A stretch of 64,000 bases of DNA, taken from NCBI GenBank assembly GCA_034678485.1, contig JAXDBU010000065.1, positions 1 to 64,000 of the forward strand. Direction: 5' to 3'. Below are positions 55,160-64,000 of the stretch, in pieces. This DNA comes from PLanc-01 sp034678485. Lineage in GTDB: Bacteria; Planctomycetota; Phycisphaerae; Sedimentisphaerales; Anaerobacaceae. Numbering within the stretch: the first letter of the stretch is position 1; each line of letters opens with the position of its first letter. A program made the position numbers and the translations under genes. The notes under the pieces were generated by a model. The model was not told the DNA's origin. It saw nothing but the letters and a program-made list of their open reading frames with translations, and made no database searches.

Positions 55160-57601
55160 ATGAGAACGATCTGGCAGGACATTCGAAATGGCGTTCGGAC
55201 GCTGGTGAGGAGTCCTGGATATGCGGCGGTGATGGTGTTCACGCTCTCGCTGGGTGTCGGCGCGACGACGGCCATCTTCTCCGTGGTGAATGGTGTGTTG
55301 TTGCGTCCGTTGTCCTATCGGCAATCCGACCGGCTCGTATTCATACAAGAGCGCATCTCCAGTCTTGCGGACAAGTACCCGGTGCTGCCGGTCAGCGCAC
55401 GGCATTTCATCGAATGGCGGCATCGCTGCACCTTGTTCGAGAGTCTGTCGCTCATCGACAATGACTTTGTGACTTTGACCGGCCGAGGCGACCCCGAGCG
55501 ACTGGATGTGCTGCGGGTCTCGGCGAATCTGTTCGAAACTCTTGGGGTCCGCCCGGTGATAGGCCGGGCCTTCGTTGCGGAGGAGGAAGAGGGGGCGAAT
55601 CACGTCGCGGTCGTCAGTGATGGTCTGTGGCGGCGGAAACTCGGAGCGGATTCGTCGATCTTGGACACGACGATCACGCTGGATGGTCAGCCGTATACCG
55701 TGGTCGGCGTGTTGCCCGCGGCATTCCGGTTTCCGAACGTCAACCCATGGGGCGCGGTTGAGATGCAGACGAGCGCACAGCCCGCGATCTTCGTGCCCAA
55801 GGTCTTCAAATCGTGGGAGCGCGACACCTTGATGGGCGGGCTCAATTTCGCCGTGATCGCGCGGCTCAAACAGGGCGTCGCGCCTGCACAGGCGACTGCC
55901 GAGTTGAATGCCATCGGAGCCCAGATCGTGGACATGGCGGGCCAGAGGGACATGGAGTTGACGGCCATTGTCCAGCCGTTGAAAGACGCCTTGGTGCGAG
56001 ACTCTCGTCTGGGCCTGTTCGTTGTCCTGGGTGCGATAGGGGCTCTCCTGTTCATCGCGTGTTTGAACCTGAGCATCCTAGGCCTGGTCCGGGCGGACCG
56101 ACGCGCAATGGAGTCGGCTGTGCGAGCGGCTCTGGGCGCCAGCCGGACACAACTGGTGCGACAAGTGCTCATGGAGGCTATTCTCATCGCGATTCCAGGA
56201 ACGGTTCTTGGCATGATGGTTGCGTCCCTGGGTGTGGAGACGCTCGTCCGAGTCATGCCGGCCGATCTGCCTCGCCTGGGCGAAGTGCACATCGATGCCG
56301 GGGCCCTGTTCTTCGCGATCGGATTGACCGGACTGACGACGGTCCTGGCGGCTGTGTTGCCCGCGCTGCGCACGGCGAAGCACGAGGTCTTGTGCGTTCT
56401 GAAGGCAGGGGGGCGCACCGCGACAGGTGATGCACTTGGGTTCTTTCTGCGGAAAGGGCTTGTCGTCGCGGAGGTGGGCCTTGGGGTCATGCTCCTGGCG
56501 ACGGCCGGCCTGCTCCTGGGCAGTTTTGCCCGCGTGATGCATGCGGACCGAGGTTTCAATGCCCCGGCGGTTCTGGCGGCGGACCTTGTGCCTCCGGCGG
56601 TGAAGTACAGTCGTTGGCAGGAGAGACAGGCCTTCTACGACCGACTTCTCGAACACCTGGGGTCGTCGCCGGGGATTCAGTCGGCAGCGATCATCAATAC
56701 GCTGCCTCTGGAGGGCGAGAATTGGGTGAGCACGGTGTGCCTGCCGGGTGATACGCGATCGGATTGGGAACGCCCCATGCCGAACGTGCGATTTACCAGT
56801 CCGGATTACTTCCGGACGATGGGTATTGGGCTGTTGGAGGGACGGACGTTTCAGCAGACGGACCGGTCGAAGAAAGTCGCTGTCGTCTCTGGTCGGTTGG
56901 CGCAGGCGTTGTGGCCCGCCCAGGATGGGGTGGTCGGGCAGAAGATCTTGTATGCGGACGAAGGCGAGTATGAAGTCATCGGGGTGGTCCAGGATGTCCG
57001 TGCCAACGCCGACAAGGAGGCTGTGCCGGTGGTCTATGTCCCCTATTGGAATGAAGCGATGGATTGTGCAATCGTTGTGGTCGGCACGATGCGAGACCCG
57101 CTCTCGGTCACTGGCGCGGTTCGTGCCGCCATCCACAGCGTGGACCCCGACGTGCCGATTGCCGCGATGCGGACCATGCGAGAGGTGCTGGAGGAATCGG
57201 TTTCCCAGCGGCGCTTCCAAATGCTTGTGGCTTCAACATTTGCCTTGTGCGCTGTTCTTTTGGCGGGTCTTGGCATCTACAGCGTCGTCTCCTACATGGT
57301 GACGCAGCGAACAAGAGAAATAGGAATCCGGGCCACGTTTGGAGCTCGTTCCTCCGACTTGTGCTGGATGGTCCTGCGACAGGGAATGATACCCGTCGCA
57401 CTCGGCGTGGTCTCAGGCATTTGCGGCGCCCTGGTCTGCGGCCGGCTCCTCCAGAGTCTCCTGTATGAAGTGAATGCGGACGACCCACGGATTCTTGCGG
57501 TGGTTGCGGGCGTGGTGATGTCGACCGCCCTGGCCGCCTGCTACATTCCTGCCCGACGGGCGGCGAGGGTTGATCCCATGGTGGCGTTGAGGTGCGAGTA
57601 G
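55160..57601 (+). CDS. ABC permease P9 (MacB/FtsX, class A-like)
   Basis: Predicted 813 residues, ATG 55160 with GGAG 7-8 bp upstream, 9 bp after P8. It starts RTIWQDIRNGVRTLVRSPGY and TM1 is LGVGATTAIFSVVNGVLLRPLSYRQSDRLVFIQ. The first periplasmic domain has the class A loop LPAAFRFPNVNPWG. The central block LGLFVVLGAIGALLFIACLNLSILGLVRADRRAMESAVRAALGASRTQLVRQVLMEA departs from the NxANxxL consensus. The DNA looks slightly lower in GC than P2 or P3. It ends YIPARRAARVDPMVALRCE. Confidence 0.88.
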   Translation: MRTIWQDIRNGVRTLVRSPGYAAVMVFTLSLGVGATTAIFSVVNGVLLRPLSYRQSDRLVFIQERISSLADKYPVLPVSARHFIEWRHRCTLFESLSLIDNDFVTLTGRGDPERLDVLRVSANLFETLGVRPVIGRAFVAEEEEGANHVAVVSDGLWRRKLGADSSILDTTITLDGQPYTVVGVLPAAFRFPNVNPWGAVEMQTSAQPAIFVPKVFKSWERDTLMGGLNFAVIARLKQGVAPAQATAELNAIGAQIVDMAGQRDMELTAIVQPLKDALVRDSRLGLFVVLGAIGALLFIACLNLSILGLVRADRRAMESAVRAALGASRTQLVRQVLMEAILIAIPGTVLGMMVASLGVETLVRVMPADLPRLGEVHIDAGALFFAIGLTGLTTVLAAVLPALRTAKHEVLCVLKAGGRTATGDALGFFLRKGLVVAEVGLGVMLLATAGLLLGSFARVMHADRGFNAPAVLAADLVPPAVKYSRWQERQAFYDRLLEHLGSSPGIQSAAIINTLPLEGENWVSTVCLPGDTRSDWERPMPNVRFTSPDYFRTMGIGLLEGRTFQQTDRSKKVAVVSGRLAQALWPAQDGVVGQKILYADEGEYEVIGVVQDVRANADKEAVPVVYVPYWNEAMDCAIVVVGTMRDPLSVTGAVRAAIHSVDPDVPIAAMRTMREVLEESVSQRRFQMLVASTFALCAVLLAGLGIYSVVSYMVTQRTREIGIRATFGARSSDLCWMVLRQGMIPVALGVVSGICGALVCGRLLQSLLYEVNADDPRILAVVAGVVMSTALAACYIPARRAARVDPMVALRCE

Positions 57602-57614
57602 AAGGAGTTGCACA

Positions 57615-60101
57615 ATGACGACCTTATGGCAGGACGTTCGATATGCCCTACGAATACTGAGCAAGTCGCCCGGCTTCACGGCCATCGCGCTGGTCACCCT
57701 GGCTATCGGCATCGGCGCCAACACGATCATGTTCAGCGTGGTCAACGGTCTGCTGTTGCTGCGACCTGCGAACGTGAAAGACCCCGATCGACTGGTCGGT
57801 TGCTGCGTGCGTCCGACGTACATGAGTTCGTTCTGGCATTCACAGTATCTGGCCATGCGCGACGACAATCCGGTCTTCAGCGACCTCACAGGTTTCAGCG
57901 CGGACGAAGTGAACCTGCGATATGGAGAGGAGTCGAAACGTGTGGAAGGGTTCTTTGTTCCGAGCAACTACTTCTCGACTCTCGGCGGGGTGCCCTTGCT
58001 CGGCCGGGATTTCCTGTCTGGAGAGGATGAGCTGGATGCCCAGGTGGTTGCGGTGCTCGCCTATCAGTGTTGGGAACGATATGGCGCTGATCCGGACATC
58101 CTGGGAAAAGAGCTGTACGTGGATGGCTGGCCCTGCCGGGTTGTCGGGGTGATGCCGAAAGGCTTCACCGGCACGAGCCTGGTGGGCCCGGATGTCTGGC
58201 TCCCTCTCGGCGTTCGGTACCAGACCGTGCCATCTGACGACCGAATGAAGCGATGGCCCGAGCGGTTCGATTTGGACTGCAAGTATCCTTTGATGAAGCT
58301 GATCGGTCGGCTCAAACCCGGCTTGGATTTGGACGCCGCCCAGGCACAATTGGCTCCCCTGGCGGCTCGCTGGTCTGTCAAGAGGCCCCTGTATCTGGAT
58401 CATCTGCCCAGGTTGTCGTTCGGGGTATCGGATGATCGACTCTGGCTGGTCGGCGTCTCAGCGTTCCTCCTGGGTGCGTCGTTGCTCATCCTGCTGATTG
58501 CCTGTCTGAACCTGGCCAACATGCATCTGGTCCAGGGGGCTTCGCGCCAGCGGGAACTGGCCATCCGCATGGCGATGGGCAGCAGTCGCTGGCGGGTCAT
58601 GCGGCAGTTGCTTGTCGAGTCTCTGCTCTTGGCCGTCCTGGGGGGAGCGGCCGGCCTGCTCCTGGCCTTCTGGGGCATGGGGGTTCTCAATGTCTCGCTG
58701 GGGACGCTCCGTCTGCCTGCGGCGGTGGGCCTGGCGCTGCAGGCGGGATTCGACCATCGTGTGTTCGGCGCGACGCTGGCGTTTACCACGATCGCAGCGC
58801 TGCTATCCGGGTTGTGGCCTGCTGTGCGGCTCTCACGACGTTGTGTAGCTGCTGACCTGAAAGAGGTGCGAGGCAGCGTGTTCCGATCTTCCGGCAGGAC
58901 CCAGCGGGTGGTTCCTGCAGGACTGTCGGTGGCCGGGCAGATCGCTTTGTCCGTCGTCCTAGTCCTCGGAGCGAGTCTCTTCGCGCACAGTGCCGTGAGG
59001 GCGGCTTACGTCACCCCTGGCTACAGTCTCGACGGCAAGCTGCTCATCAGCATGGACCTCGACGGAACTCGATCGGGCGATACGGAACGTCTGCAATTGT
59101 GTCAGCGTCTGATCGATTGCGTGTCGGCGCTGCAGGGCGTCCAGACCGCCGGCCTGTCGGATGTGATTCCATTCGGGGACTTCCATGGGATCGATTACGT
59201 CGCCCTCATGGGTCAGGAGACGCCGGATGAGGATGATGACTTCGAGACCATGACGCGACGAGGGAGGAAGGTGCTCTCGCAGGCTGTCACCGGCGATTAC
59301 TTCCAGTCGGTAGGATTGCCGTTGTTGCAGGGTCGGTATTTCACGCCGTTGGAGTGTGCTGCGGGCGCGTCGGTCGTTATTGTCGACGAGATTCTGGCCC
59401 GCCAGCTCCAACCCGACGGGGACGTCCTCGGCTGCCTGGTCTCCGGGGCTCGCGAGATCGTTGGCATCGTGCCGAGCGTCCGCCAGGGCGTGCTCAAGAA
59501 AGACAAGGAACCATATGTCTACAGACCCCTCGGGGCCAAGGTGAGTTCCACTTTTCTCTGTGTCCGTCTGGCGAACACGACGCGTGCGGTCGAGACCTCG
59601 CTGCTCCAGCAGATCCCCAAGGAAATCCGCGCCGTCGATCCGCAGATCTCAGTGCTCTCAGCCGCGAGGCTGGCGGATCATCATCGCAACGGACCCGACA
59701 TGTGGATTGTGGGCATGTTGGCGAAACTCTCCATCGCATCCGGGATTGTGGCGCTGTTTCTGGCGGGCTTGGGCATCTACGGCGTCAAGGGCTACATGGT
59801 GGCTTCCCGGACGCCGGAGATCGGTATTCGCATGGCTCTCGGCGCCACGAGCAGGGGGGTTCTTGCGATGGTTCTGTGCGACGGTGCGGTGCTGACAATC
59901 GTGGGATTGGCCGTCGGCATGTCAGTGGCTCTAACGGTAACGCGCTTCGTGCGCAGCGTCCTGTGCGGCGTGGACCCCATCGATCCGCTGAGCATCACCG
60001 CGACGGTGATCCTGCTGGCAGGGACCTCGCTGCTGGCCAGCTACGTCCCCGCCCGAAGAGCGGCGAAGATCGATCCCATGGTGGCATTGAGATGCGAATG
60101 A
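57615..60101 (+). CDS. ABC permease P10 (MacB/FtsX, class B)
   Basis: Predicted 828 residues, ATG 57615 with AAGGAG 7-8 bp upstream. It starts TTLWQDVRYALRILSKSPGF and TM1 is IGIGANTIMFSVVNGLLLLRPANVKDPDRLVGCC. The class B loop is MPKGFTGTSLVGPDVWLPLG. Central block NLANMHLVQGASRQRELAIRMAMGSSRWRVMRQLLVESLLLAVLGG. The linker RTQRVVPAGLSVAGQIALSVVLVLGASLFAHSAV is shared in type with P4 and P6. It ends YVPARRAAKIDPMVALRCE. The following 86-bp gap holds two perfect hairpins. Confidence 0.88.
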   Translation: MTTLWQDVRYALRILSKSPGFTAIALVTLAIGIGANTIMFSVVNGLLLLRPANVKDPDRLVGCCVRPTYMSSFWHSQYLAMRDDNPVFSDLTGFSADEVNLRYGEESKRVEGFFVPSNYFSTLGGVPLLGRDFLSGEDELDAQVVAVLAYQCWERYGADPDILGKELYVDGWPCRVVGVMPKGFTGTSLVGPDVWLPLGVRYQTVPSDDRMKRWPERFDLDCKYPLMKLIGRLKPGLDLDAAQAQLAPLAARWSVKRPLYLDHLPRLSFGVSDDRLWLVGVSAFLLGASLLILLIACLNLANMHLVQGASRQRELAIRMAMGSSRWRVMRQLLVESLLLAVLGGAAGLLLAFWGMGVLNVSLGTLRLPAAVGLALQAGFDHRVFGATLAFTTIAALLSGLWPAVRLSRRCVAADLKEVRGSVFRSSGRTQRVVPAGLSVAGQIALSVVLVLGASLFAHSAVRAAYVTPGYSLDGKLLISMDLDGTRSGDTERLQLCQRLIDCVSALQGVQTAGLSDVIPFGDFHGIDYVALMGQETPDEDDDFETMTRRGRKVLSQAVTGDYFQSVGLPLLQGRYFTPLECAAGASVVIVDEILARQLQPDGDVLGCLVSGAREIVGIVPSVRQGVLKKDKEPYVYRPLGAKVSSTFLCVRLANTTRAVETSLLQQIPKEIRAVDPQISVLSAARLADHHRNGPDMWIVGMLAKLSIASGIVALFLAGLGIYGVKGYMVASRTPEIGIRMALGATSRGVLAMVLCDGAVLTIVGLAVGMSVALTVTRFVRSVLCGVDPIDPLSITATVILLAGTSLLASYVPARRAAKIDPMVALRCE

Positions 60102-60105
60102 GTAG

Positions 60106-60170
60106 GGTGCGTACCACGCACCATTCAACCATTGTATGAGGTGAACACAAGATGGTGTGCAGTGCACACC
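60106..60170 (+). repeat. two perfect hairpins between P10 and P11
   Basis: GGTGCGT-ACC-ACGCACC (60106-60122) and GGTGTGC-AGT-GCACACC (60154-60170). Each has 7-bp arms and a 3-nt loop. Neither has a U-tract. They could stabilise mRNA ends or pause transcription inside the operon. Confidence 0.65.
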
Positions 60171-60187
60171 CTCCAGGGAGTTGCGTA

Positions 60188-62635
60188 ATGGCGACGTTGT
60201 GGCAAGACATTCGATACGGCCTTCGCGGATTGGGTAGGAATCCCGGTTTCACGGCAGTTGTCGTAATCATTCTGGCGTTGGGAATCGGAGTCAACACGGC
60301 GATTTTCAGCGTAGTGAACGCCGTGATGCTGAGGCCCTTGCCTTATGAGGATTCGCACGAGTTGGTGTGGATCAGGCAGTCGGATATCGACGCGACCGAG
60401 AAGTTCAGCTACCGTCCGAACTTCCTCTATCTTCGGGAACACAACAACGTGTTCAAATCGGTCGCCGGTTGTCGTGGTTGTCCGCTGTATGTCCACGGGA
60501 TAGAGACTCCCCATCAAGTCGTGGGCCGCGACGCCACGGCCAATCTCTTCTCCCTGTTGGGGGTCCAGCCGATCCAGGGACGCGGATTCGGCCCGGAAGA
60601 TGAGAAGCCTGAGAGTCCTCGCGTGGTGGTCGTCAGTCACGCCTTCTGGCGGGATCATCTGGGGGCGGACCCGAATGCGATCGGCCGGAATCTGAACCTC
60701 ACCTCCTGGAAGCGAAAAGCGGATTACGACGTCGACATGGTGTCCGAGATTCACACGATCGTCGGTGTGATGCCTCCCGGTTTCACCTTTCCTTTCGGCA
60801 AATCAGCGCAATTCTGGCGAGCGATGATCTTCCCCGAAGGTCCGGCGCAACCTTATGATTTCCCGGTCATCCCGTTAGCCCGTCTCAGGAAGGGCATCAC
60901 GCCGGAGCAAGCCAGTGCGGACTTGGCGGTTCTGGCCAGTCGTCTCCGGCGCACCGAGTCTGCCGACGCGGCGCCCAATATCGTTGAGGTATACCGACTT
61001 CTGGACGGACTCGTCCGCCATCATCGGGGGTTGCCATTGCTGTTACTGGGGGCGGCGGGATTCGTGTTGTTGATTGCTTGTGCGAACGTTGCCAGTCTGT
61101 TCCTGGCCCGTGCCACCGTGCGGCAGCGTGAGATGGCCATGCGCATGGCGCTTGGGGCCGGGCGCGGTCGCCTTATACGTCAGATGCTCACCGAGAGCCT
61201 CCTGCTCAGTCTGGCGGCCGGTGTCCTGGGGCTGGTCCTGACGTTCTGCTCGGTCAAGGGGCTGGTGGCCCTGTACCCGGCCGAAATCCCGCGTCTGCAG
61301 GAGACGAACGTCGACCTGCGGGTTCTCGGCTTTACCTTCGGTGTCTCGCTGCTGACGGGGCTGCTGTTCGGCCTGGTACCCGCCTGGAGGGCCTCCGACA
61401 TTGGTGTCAACGAGACCCTCAAGCAAGGGATGGGACGCACTACGGGCGGTCGACGATGGCGTCGTCTCCACGATGGCCTGGTGGTCAGTCAGGTGGGTCT
61501 CTCGCTGGTCTTGCTGATCGGCGCGGCCCTGTTGATTCGTACGCTGGTGGCGTTGCAGGCGGTCGATCTGGGATTCCAGCCGCAGAATCTGCTGATCGTG
61601 CATATCGAGCTTCCGTACGCGAAATACACCGAAGCCAACCAATGCAACAATTTCTTCGGCCTTCTCCTCGAACGAATCCGCGCCCTTCCTTCTGTTCGTT
61701 CGGTGGCAAGTCGCGTCGACGACTATTGCGGGATCGACATCACCAGTTCATCCGGCGCCTACGAGAAGAACTTCACCCTCACCGGACCGACGGGGTCGGG
61801 ACAACCCCGGTCGGCCCGCTGGATATCGGTGACGCCGGGCTTCTTCGAAGCCGTGGGTATGCGCTGGCTCGCCGGGCGGACGTTTGACGACCAGGCCCCA
61901 GACGCCATCGTGATTGACGAGACCCTTGCGCGCGATTGTTTCCCCGACAGCGATCCCCTGGGTCAGACCTTCGTGATGGACGATGGGTCTGGACGGCATG
62001 TCCACACCATTGTTGGGGTCGTGGATACGATTCGCAGCTTTGCCTCGCCCGAGCCGGCCATGGGGACCGTCTACGCACAAGGCACGGAGTACTTGAAATG
62101 GGCGACCGTCGTGGTGCGAACGAACGGCGACCCAATGCGTCTGGCGCCCGCCATTCGAGAGATCGTTTCCGGATTGGAAAAGGACAAGGTGATTGGTGAA
62201 ATGGCGTCGATGGAGGCAACGCTGTCGGAGATGCTGGCGCCCCGGCGTTTTGTGATGATCCTGCTGGGGATCTTCGCGGGCATCGCGGTGGCTTTGGCGA
62301 CGATTGGTATCTACGGCCTGCTGCAATACAGTACCGCCCGGCAAACGCACGACATCGGCATTCGCATGGCCCTGGGTGCGCGACGTGTCGATGTCGTTCG
62401 AGCAGTGCTGGGGCAGGGATTGAAGCTCATTCTCATCGGCGTCGTGGTCGGCATCGCCGGCGCGGTGGCGCTGACGCGCGTGTTATCCAGCCTTCTGTTC
62501 GACGTGACACCCACGGACCCGGTGACATTGGCATTCGTGTCATGTGTCCTGACGATCGTGGCGCTGGTGGCCAGTTACGTCCCTGCCCGGCGGGCGGCCA
62601 AGATCGACCCGATGGTGGCGCTGAGGCACGAGTAG
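60188..62635 (+). CDS. ABC permease P11 (MacB/FtsX, class A)
   Basis: Predicted 815 residues. I chose ATG 60188 because it follows GGGAG by 8 bp and opens the conserved MATLWQDIRYGLRGLGRNPGF; the in-frame ATG at 60152 would precede this and overlap a hairpin. TM1 is LGIGVNTAIFSVVNAVMLRPLPY. The class A loop is MPPGFTFPFGKSAQFW. Central block LLLLGAAGFVLLIACANVASLFLARATVRQREMAMRMALGAGRGRLIRQML resembles P5 and P7. It ends YVPARRAAKIDPMVALRHE. It is the last permease before the outer-membrane gene. Confidence 0.88.
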   Translation: MATLWQDIRYGLRGLGRNPGFTAVVVIILALGIGVNTAIFSVVNAVMLRPLPYEDSHELVWIRQSDIDATEKFSYRPNFLYLREHNNVFKSVAGCRGCPLYVHGIETPHQVVGRDATANLFSLLGVQPIQGRGFGPEDEKPESPRVVVVSHAFWRDHLGADPNAIGRNLNLTSWKRKADYDVDMVSEIHTIVGVMPPGFTFPFGKSAQFWRAMIFPEGPAQPYDFPVIPLARLRKGITPEQASADLAVLASRLRRTESADAAPNIVEVYRLLDGLVRHHRGLPLLLLGAAGFVLLIACANVASLFLARATVRQREMAMRMALGAGRGRLIRQMLTESLLLSLAAGVLGLVLTFCSVKGLVALYPAEIPRLQETNVDLRVLGFTFGVSLLTGLLFGLVPAWRASDIGVNETLKQGMGRTTGGRRWRRLHDGLVVSQVGLSLVLLIGAALLIRTLVALQAVDLGFQPQNLLIVHIELPYAKYTEANQCNNFFGLLLERIRALPSVRSVASRVDDYCGIDITSSSGAYEKNFTLTGPTGSGQPRSARWISVTPGFFEAVGMRWLAGRTFDDQAPDAIVIDETLARDCFPDSDPLGQTFVMDDGSGRHVHTIVGVVDTIRSFASPEPAMGTVYAQGTEYLKWATVVVRTNGDPMRLAPAIREIVSGLEKDKVIGEMASMEATLSEMLAPRRFVMILLGIFAGIAVALATIGIYGLLQYSTARQTHDIGIRMALGARRVDVVRAVLGQGLKLILIGVVVGIAGAVALTRVLSSLLFDVTPTDPVTLAFVSCVLTIVALVASYVPARRAAKIDPMVALRHE

Positions 62636-62676
62636 AAGGGCGATCAGATTGATGGCGTTAGAGTGGGAGTATGCCG

Positions 62677-64000
62677 ATGAATACGAGCAATGACGGATTC
62701 AGACGAATCGCAGGATTTCGATGCCTGGGCGCGTTGTTCTCTCTGGTTCTCGCAACGGCCGGCTGCGGGACGCCCCAGGTGCGTCGCCCGCCACAGTTGG
62801 CGGCGCTGGGGACGAAGCTGGATGCCATCGAAACGACTCAACTTGCGGAGCAGTCGAAGTCGCCCCCGGTGAGCATCGAGCAGGCGACGGACAAGCTGGC
62901 GGCGCAGATCGTCGAGCCGAACGAAGCGCAGCGAGTCGTCCGACTCTCGCTCGACGGGGTTCGCGCTGCGGCGCTGGCCAACAACCTGGATCTGAAGGTC
63001 GAGAGGATCGATCCTGCGATTGCCCAGCAGTCCTTGGATGCGGAGCGAGCGAAGTTCGAGTCGATCTTCTACGGCTCGGCGGGGTACAGTTGGAGCAAGT
63101 CGAAGGAGGGGGACACGGACTCCGTGAGGACCTATGAGGCGGGCGTTTCCACGCCGTTGCAGACCGGCGGGACGATCACCGCGAGCCTGCCGGTGTCGGA
63201 TTCCGACGGCGTCACCCAGGCCGCAGCCAGCGTCTCGGTCGTCCAGTCGCTGCTGAAGGGCGTCGGCGCCCGCGTGAATCTGTATTCGATTCAGCTCGCG
63301 GCGCATCAGAAAGACCGCGTGGACGCCGCCACGAAACTGCGGGCAATCTCCATCCTGAGCACGGCGGACGTCTATTACTGGTATCTCTATGCGGCCCGCA
63401 AGGAACTGGACGTCAGTCGCGAGCAGTACAAGCTGACCCAGAACCAGTTGAAGAACGCCCGGCACAAAGTCGAAGCGGGGTCCGCGCCGAAGTACGAGAT
63501 CATTCTGGCGGAGGCCGGTCTGGCGAGCTGCCTCGACAGCATGATTAGCGCGGAGACCTCGGTTCGGAACTGCGAACGAGACCTCAAACGCATCATGAAT
63601 CGGGCGGACCTGCCTCTGGACGGGCAGATCGATCTGATTCCCACGACGGACCCGAACCCCCAGGGCCTGGATCTGGACAAGGAAGCCCTGGTTGCTGCGG
63701 CCCTGGCGAACCGCATGGAATTGGTGGACCTGGAGTATCAGTTGGCGGCGAACGAGATCGGCGCCGAGCTGGCGAAGAACGATCTGTTGCCGGAACTGGA
63801 CCTGAGCTACCGGTTCTCCGCCGGGGGACAAGCTGCCGACGAGGAGCGTGCCCTGGAGAACATCTTCGACGACAACTCGACGGATCACCGCGTTGGTCTT
63901 TCGGCTTCGATCCCGCTGGGCAATCGGGCCGCCAAGGCCCGTCTGCGGGAGGCACGCCTCGAACGGGTCCGGACCGCCCTCAACCGGGAGCTGCAGGAGC
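62677..64000 (+). CDS. TolC-family outer-membrane efflux lipoprotein (cut by window end)
   Basis: Open to the right edge, 441 codons visible. ATG 62677 has GGGAG at 8-9 bp; ATG 62671 is two codons earlier. The N-terminus is a lipoprotein signal (LGALFSLVLATAGC-G). A linker of about 55 residues leads to the TolC/OEP repeat: VRLSLDGVRAAALANNLDLKVERIDPAIAQQSLDAERAKFESIFYGSAGY, then long helices with QYKLTQNQLKNARHKVEAGSAPKYEIILAEAGLA and the second-half start (LEYQLAANEIGAELAKNDLLPELDLSYRFS). It should form the outer-membrane duct for the exporter(s) encoded upstream. It is the first non-permease after P11, 41 bp away, in the same apparent operon. Confidence 0.9.
   Translation, partial: MNTSNDGFRRIAGFRCLGALFSLVLATAGCGTPQVRRPPQLAALGTKLDAIETTQLAEQSKSPPVSIEQATDKLAAQIVEPNEAQRVVRLSLDGVRAAALANNLDLKVERIDPAIAQQSLDAERAKFESIFYGSAGYSWSKSKEGDTDSVRTYEAGVSTPLQTGGTITASLPVSDSDGVTQAAASVSVVQSLLKGVGARVNLYSIQLAAHQKDRVDAATKLRAISILSTADVYYWYLYAARKELDVSREQYKLTQNQLKNARHKVEAGSAPKYEIILAEAGLASCLDSMISAETSVRNCERDLKRIMNRADLPLDGQIDLIPTTDPNPQGLDLDKEALVAAALANRMELVDLEYQLAANEIGAELAKNDLLPELDLSYRFSAGGQAADEERALENIFDDNSTDHRVGLSASIPLGNRAAKARLREARLERVRTALNRELQE

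Overview
The window is high-GC bacterial chromosome. Its gene content best fits the Planctomycetota, probably a Phycisphaerae or Sedimentisphaerales-like lineage: an HzsA-related cytochrome protein, secreted discoidin/LamG and carboxypeptidase-regulatory-like repeat proteins with membrane anchors, an isolated type II pseudopilin, HAF-repeat proteins, and large arrays of MacB/FtsX (ADOP-like) permeases. This assignment is an inference from gene content; the window has no rRNA or other marker gene. No tRNA, rRNA, CRISPR array or intact insertion sequence was seen.

Layout. 1-2.3 kb: the 5' part of a secreted alpha-L-rhamnosidase (minus strand, running off the left edge), diverging from a radical SAM protein. 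2.5-3.7 kb: a membrane-anchored HAF-repeat protein. 4-13.7 kb: an alpha-glucan/trehalose island with a GH57-type DUF3536 enzyme and 4-alpha-glucanotransferase MalQ (plus), then GlgB and a trehalose synthase-maltokinase fusion (minus, TreS-Mak upstream of GlgB). 14-16.8 kb: a type IV/II pseudopilin and a membrane spermidine-synthase-like protein with C-terminal TPRs. 16.8-18.7 kb: a BsuBI/PstI-type restriction-modification pair that looks damaged by an internal deletion. 19-25 kb: a large secreted protein interrupted by one in-frame UGA that I interpret as selenocysteine, followed by a carboxypeptidase-regulatory-domain protein with a thioredoxin-like C-terminus. 25.2-29 kb: a LuxR-type HTH protein, a sigma-54 response regulator, its histidine kinase, and a small nucleotidyltransferase with a truncated HEPN partner. 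29-31.7 kb: an HzsA-related protein with two CxxCH motifs.

From 31.9 kb to the right edge everything is on the plus strand and tightly spaced. There are eleven MacB/FtsX-type permeases of about 800 residues, one HlyD/MacA-type adaptor, two LolD/MacB-type ATPases and a TolC-type outer-membrane lipoprotein (cut by the window end). A consensus-perfect sigma-54 promoter (CTGGCACGGTGTTTGCA, 31866-31882) with two upstream GTCC-N6-GGAC-like boxes lies 40 bp before the first permease. The sigma-54 regulator and kinase at 25.8-28.5 kb are the obvious candidates to control it. The permeases fall into two sequence classes that are interleaved along the array, and there are traces of recent recombination between copies.

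The two observations most worth testing are the candidate selenoprotein at 18994-22509 (Sec at 20176-20178, a 17-nt SECIS-like hairpin 14 nt downstream, UxxxC motif) and the eleven-permease efflux array under one apparent sigma-54 promoter.
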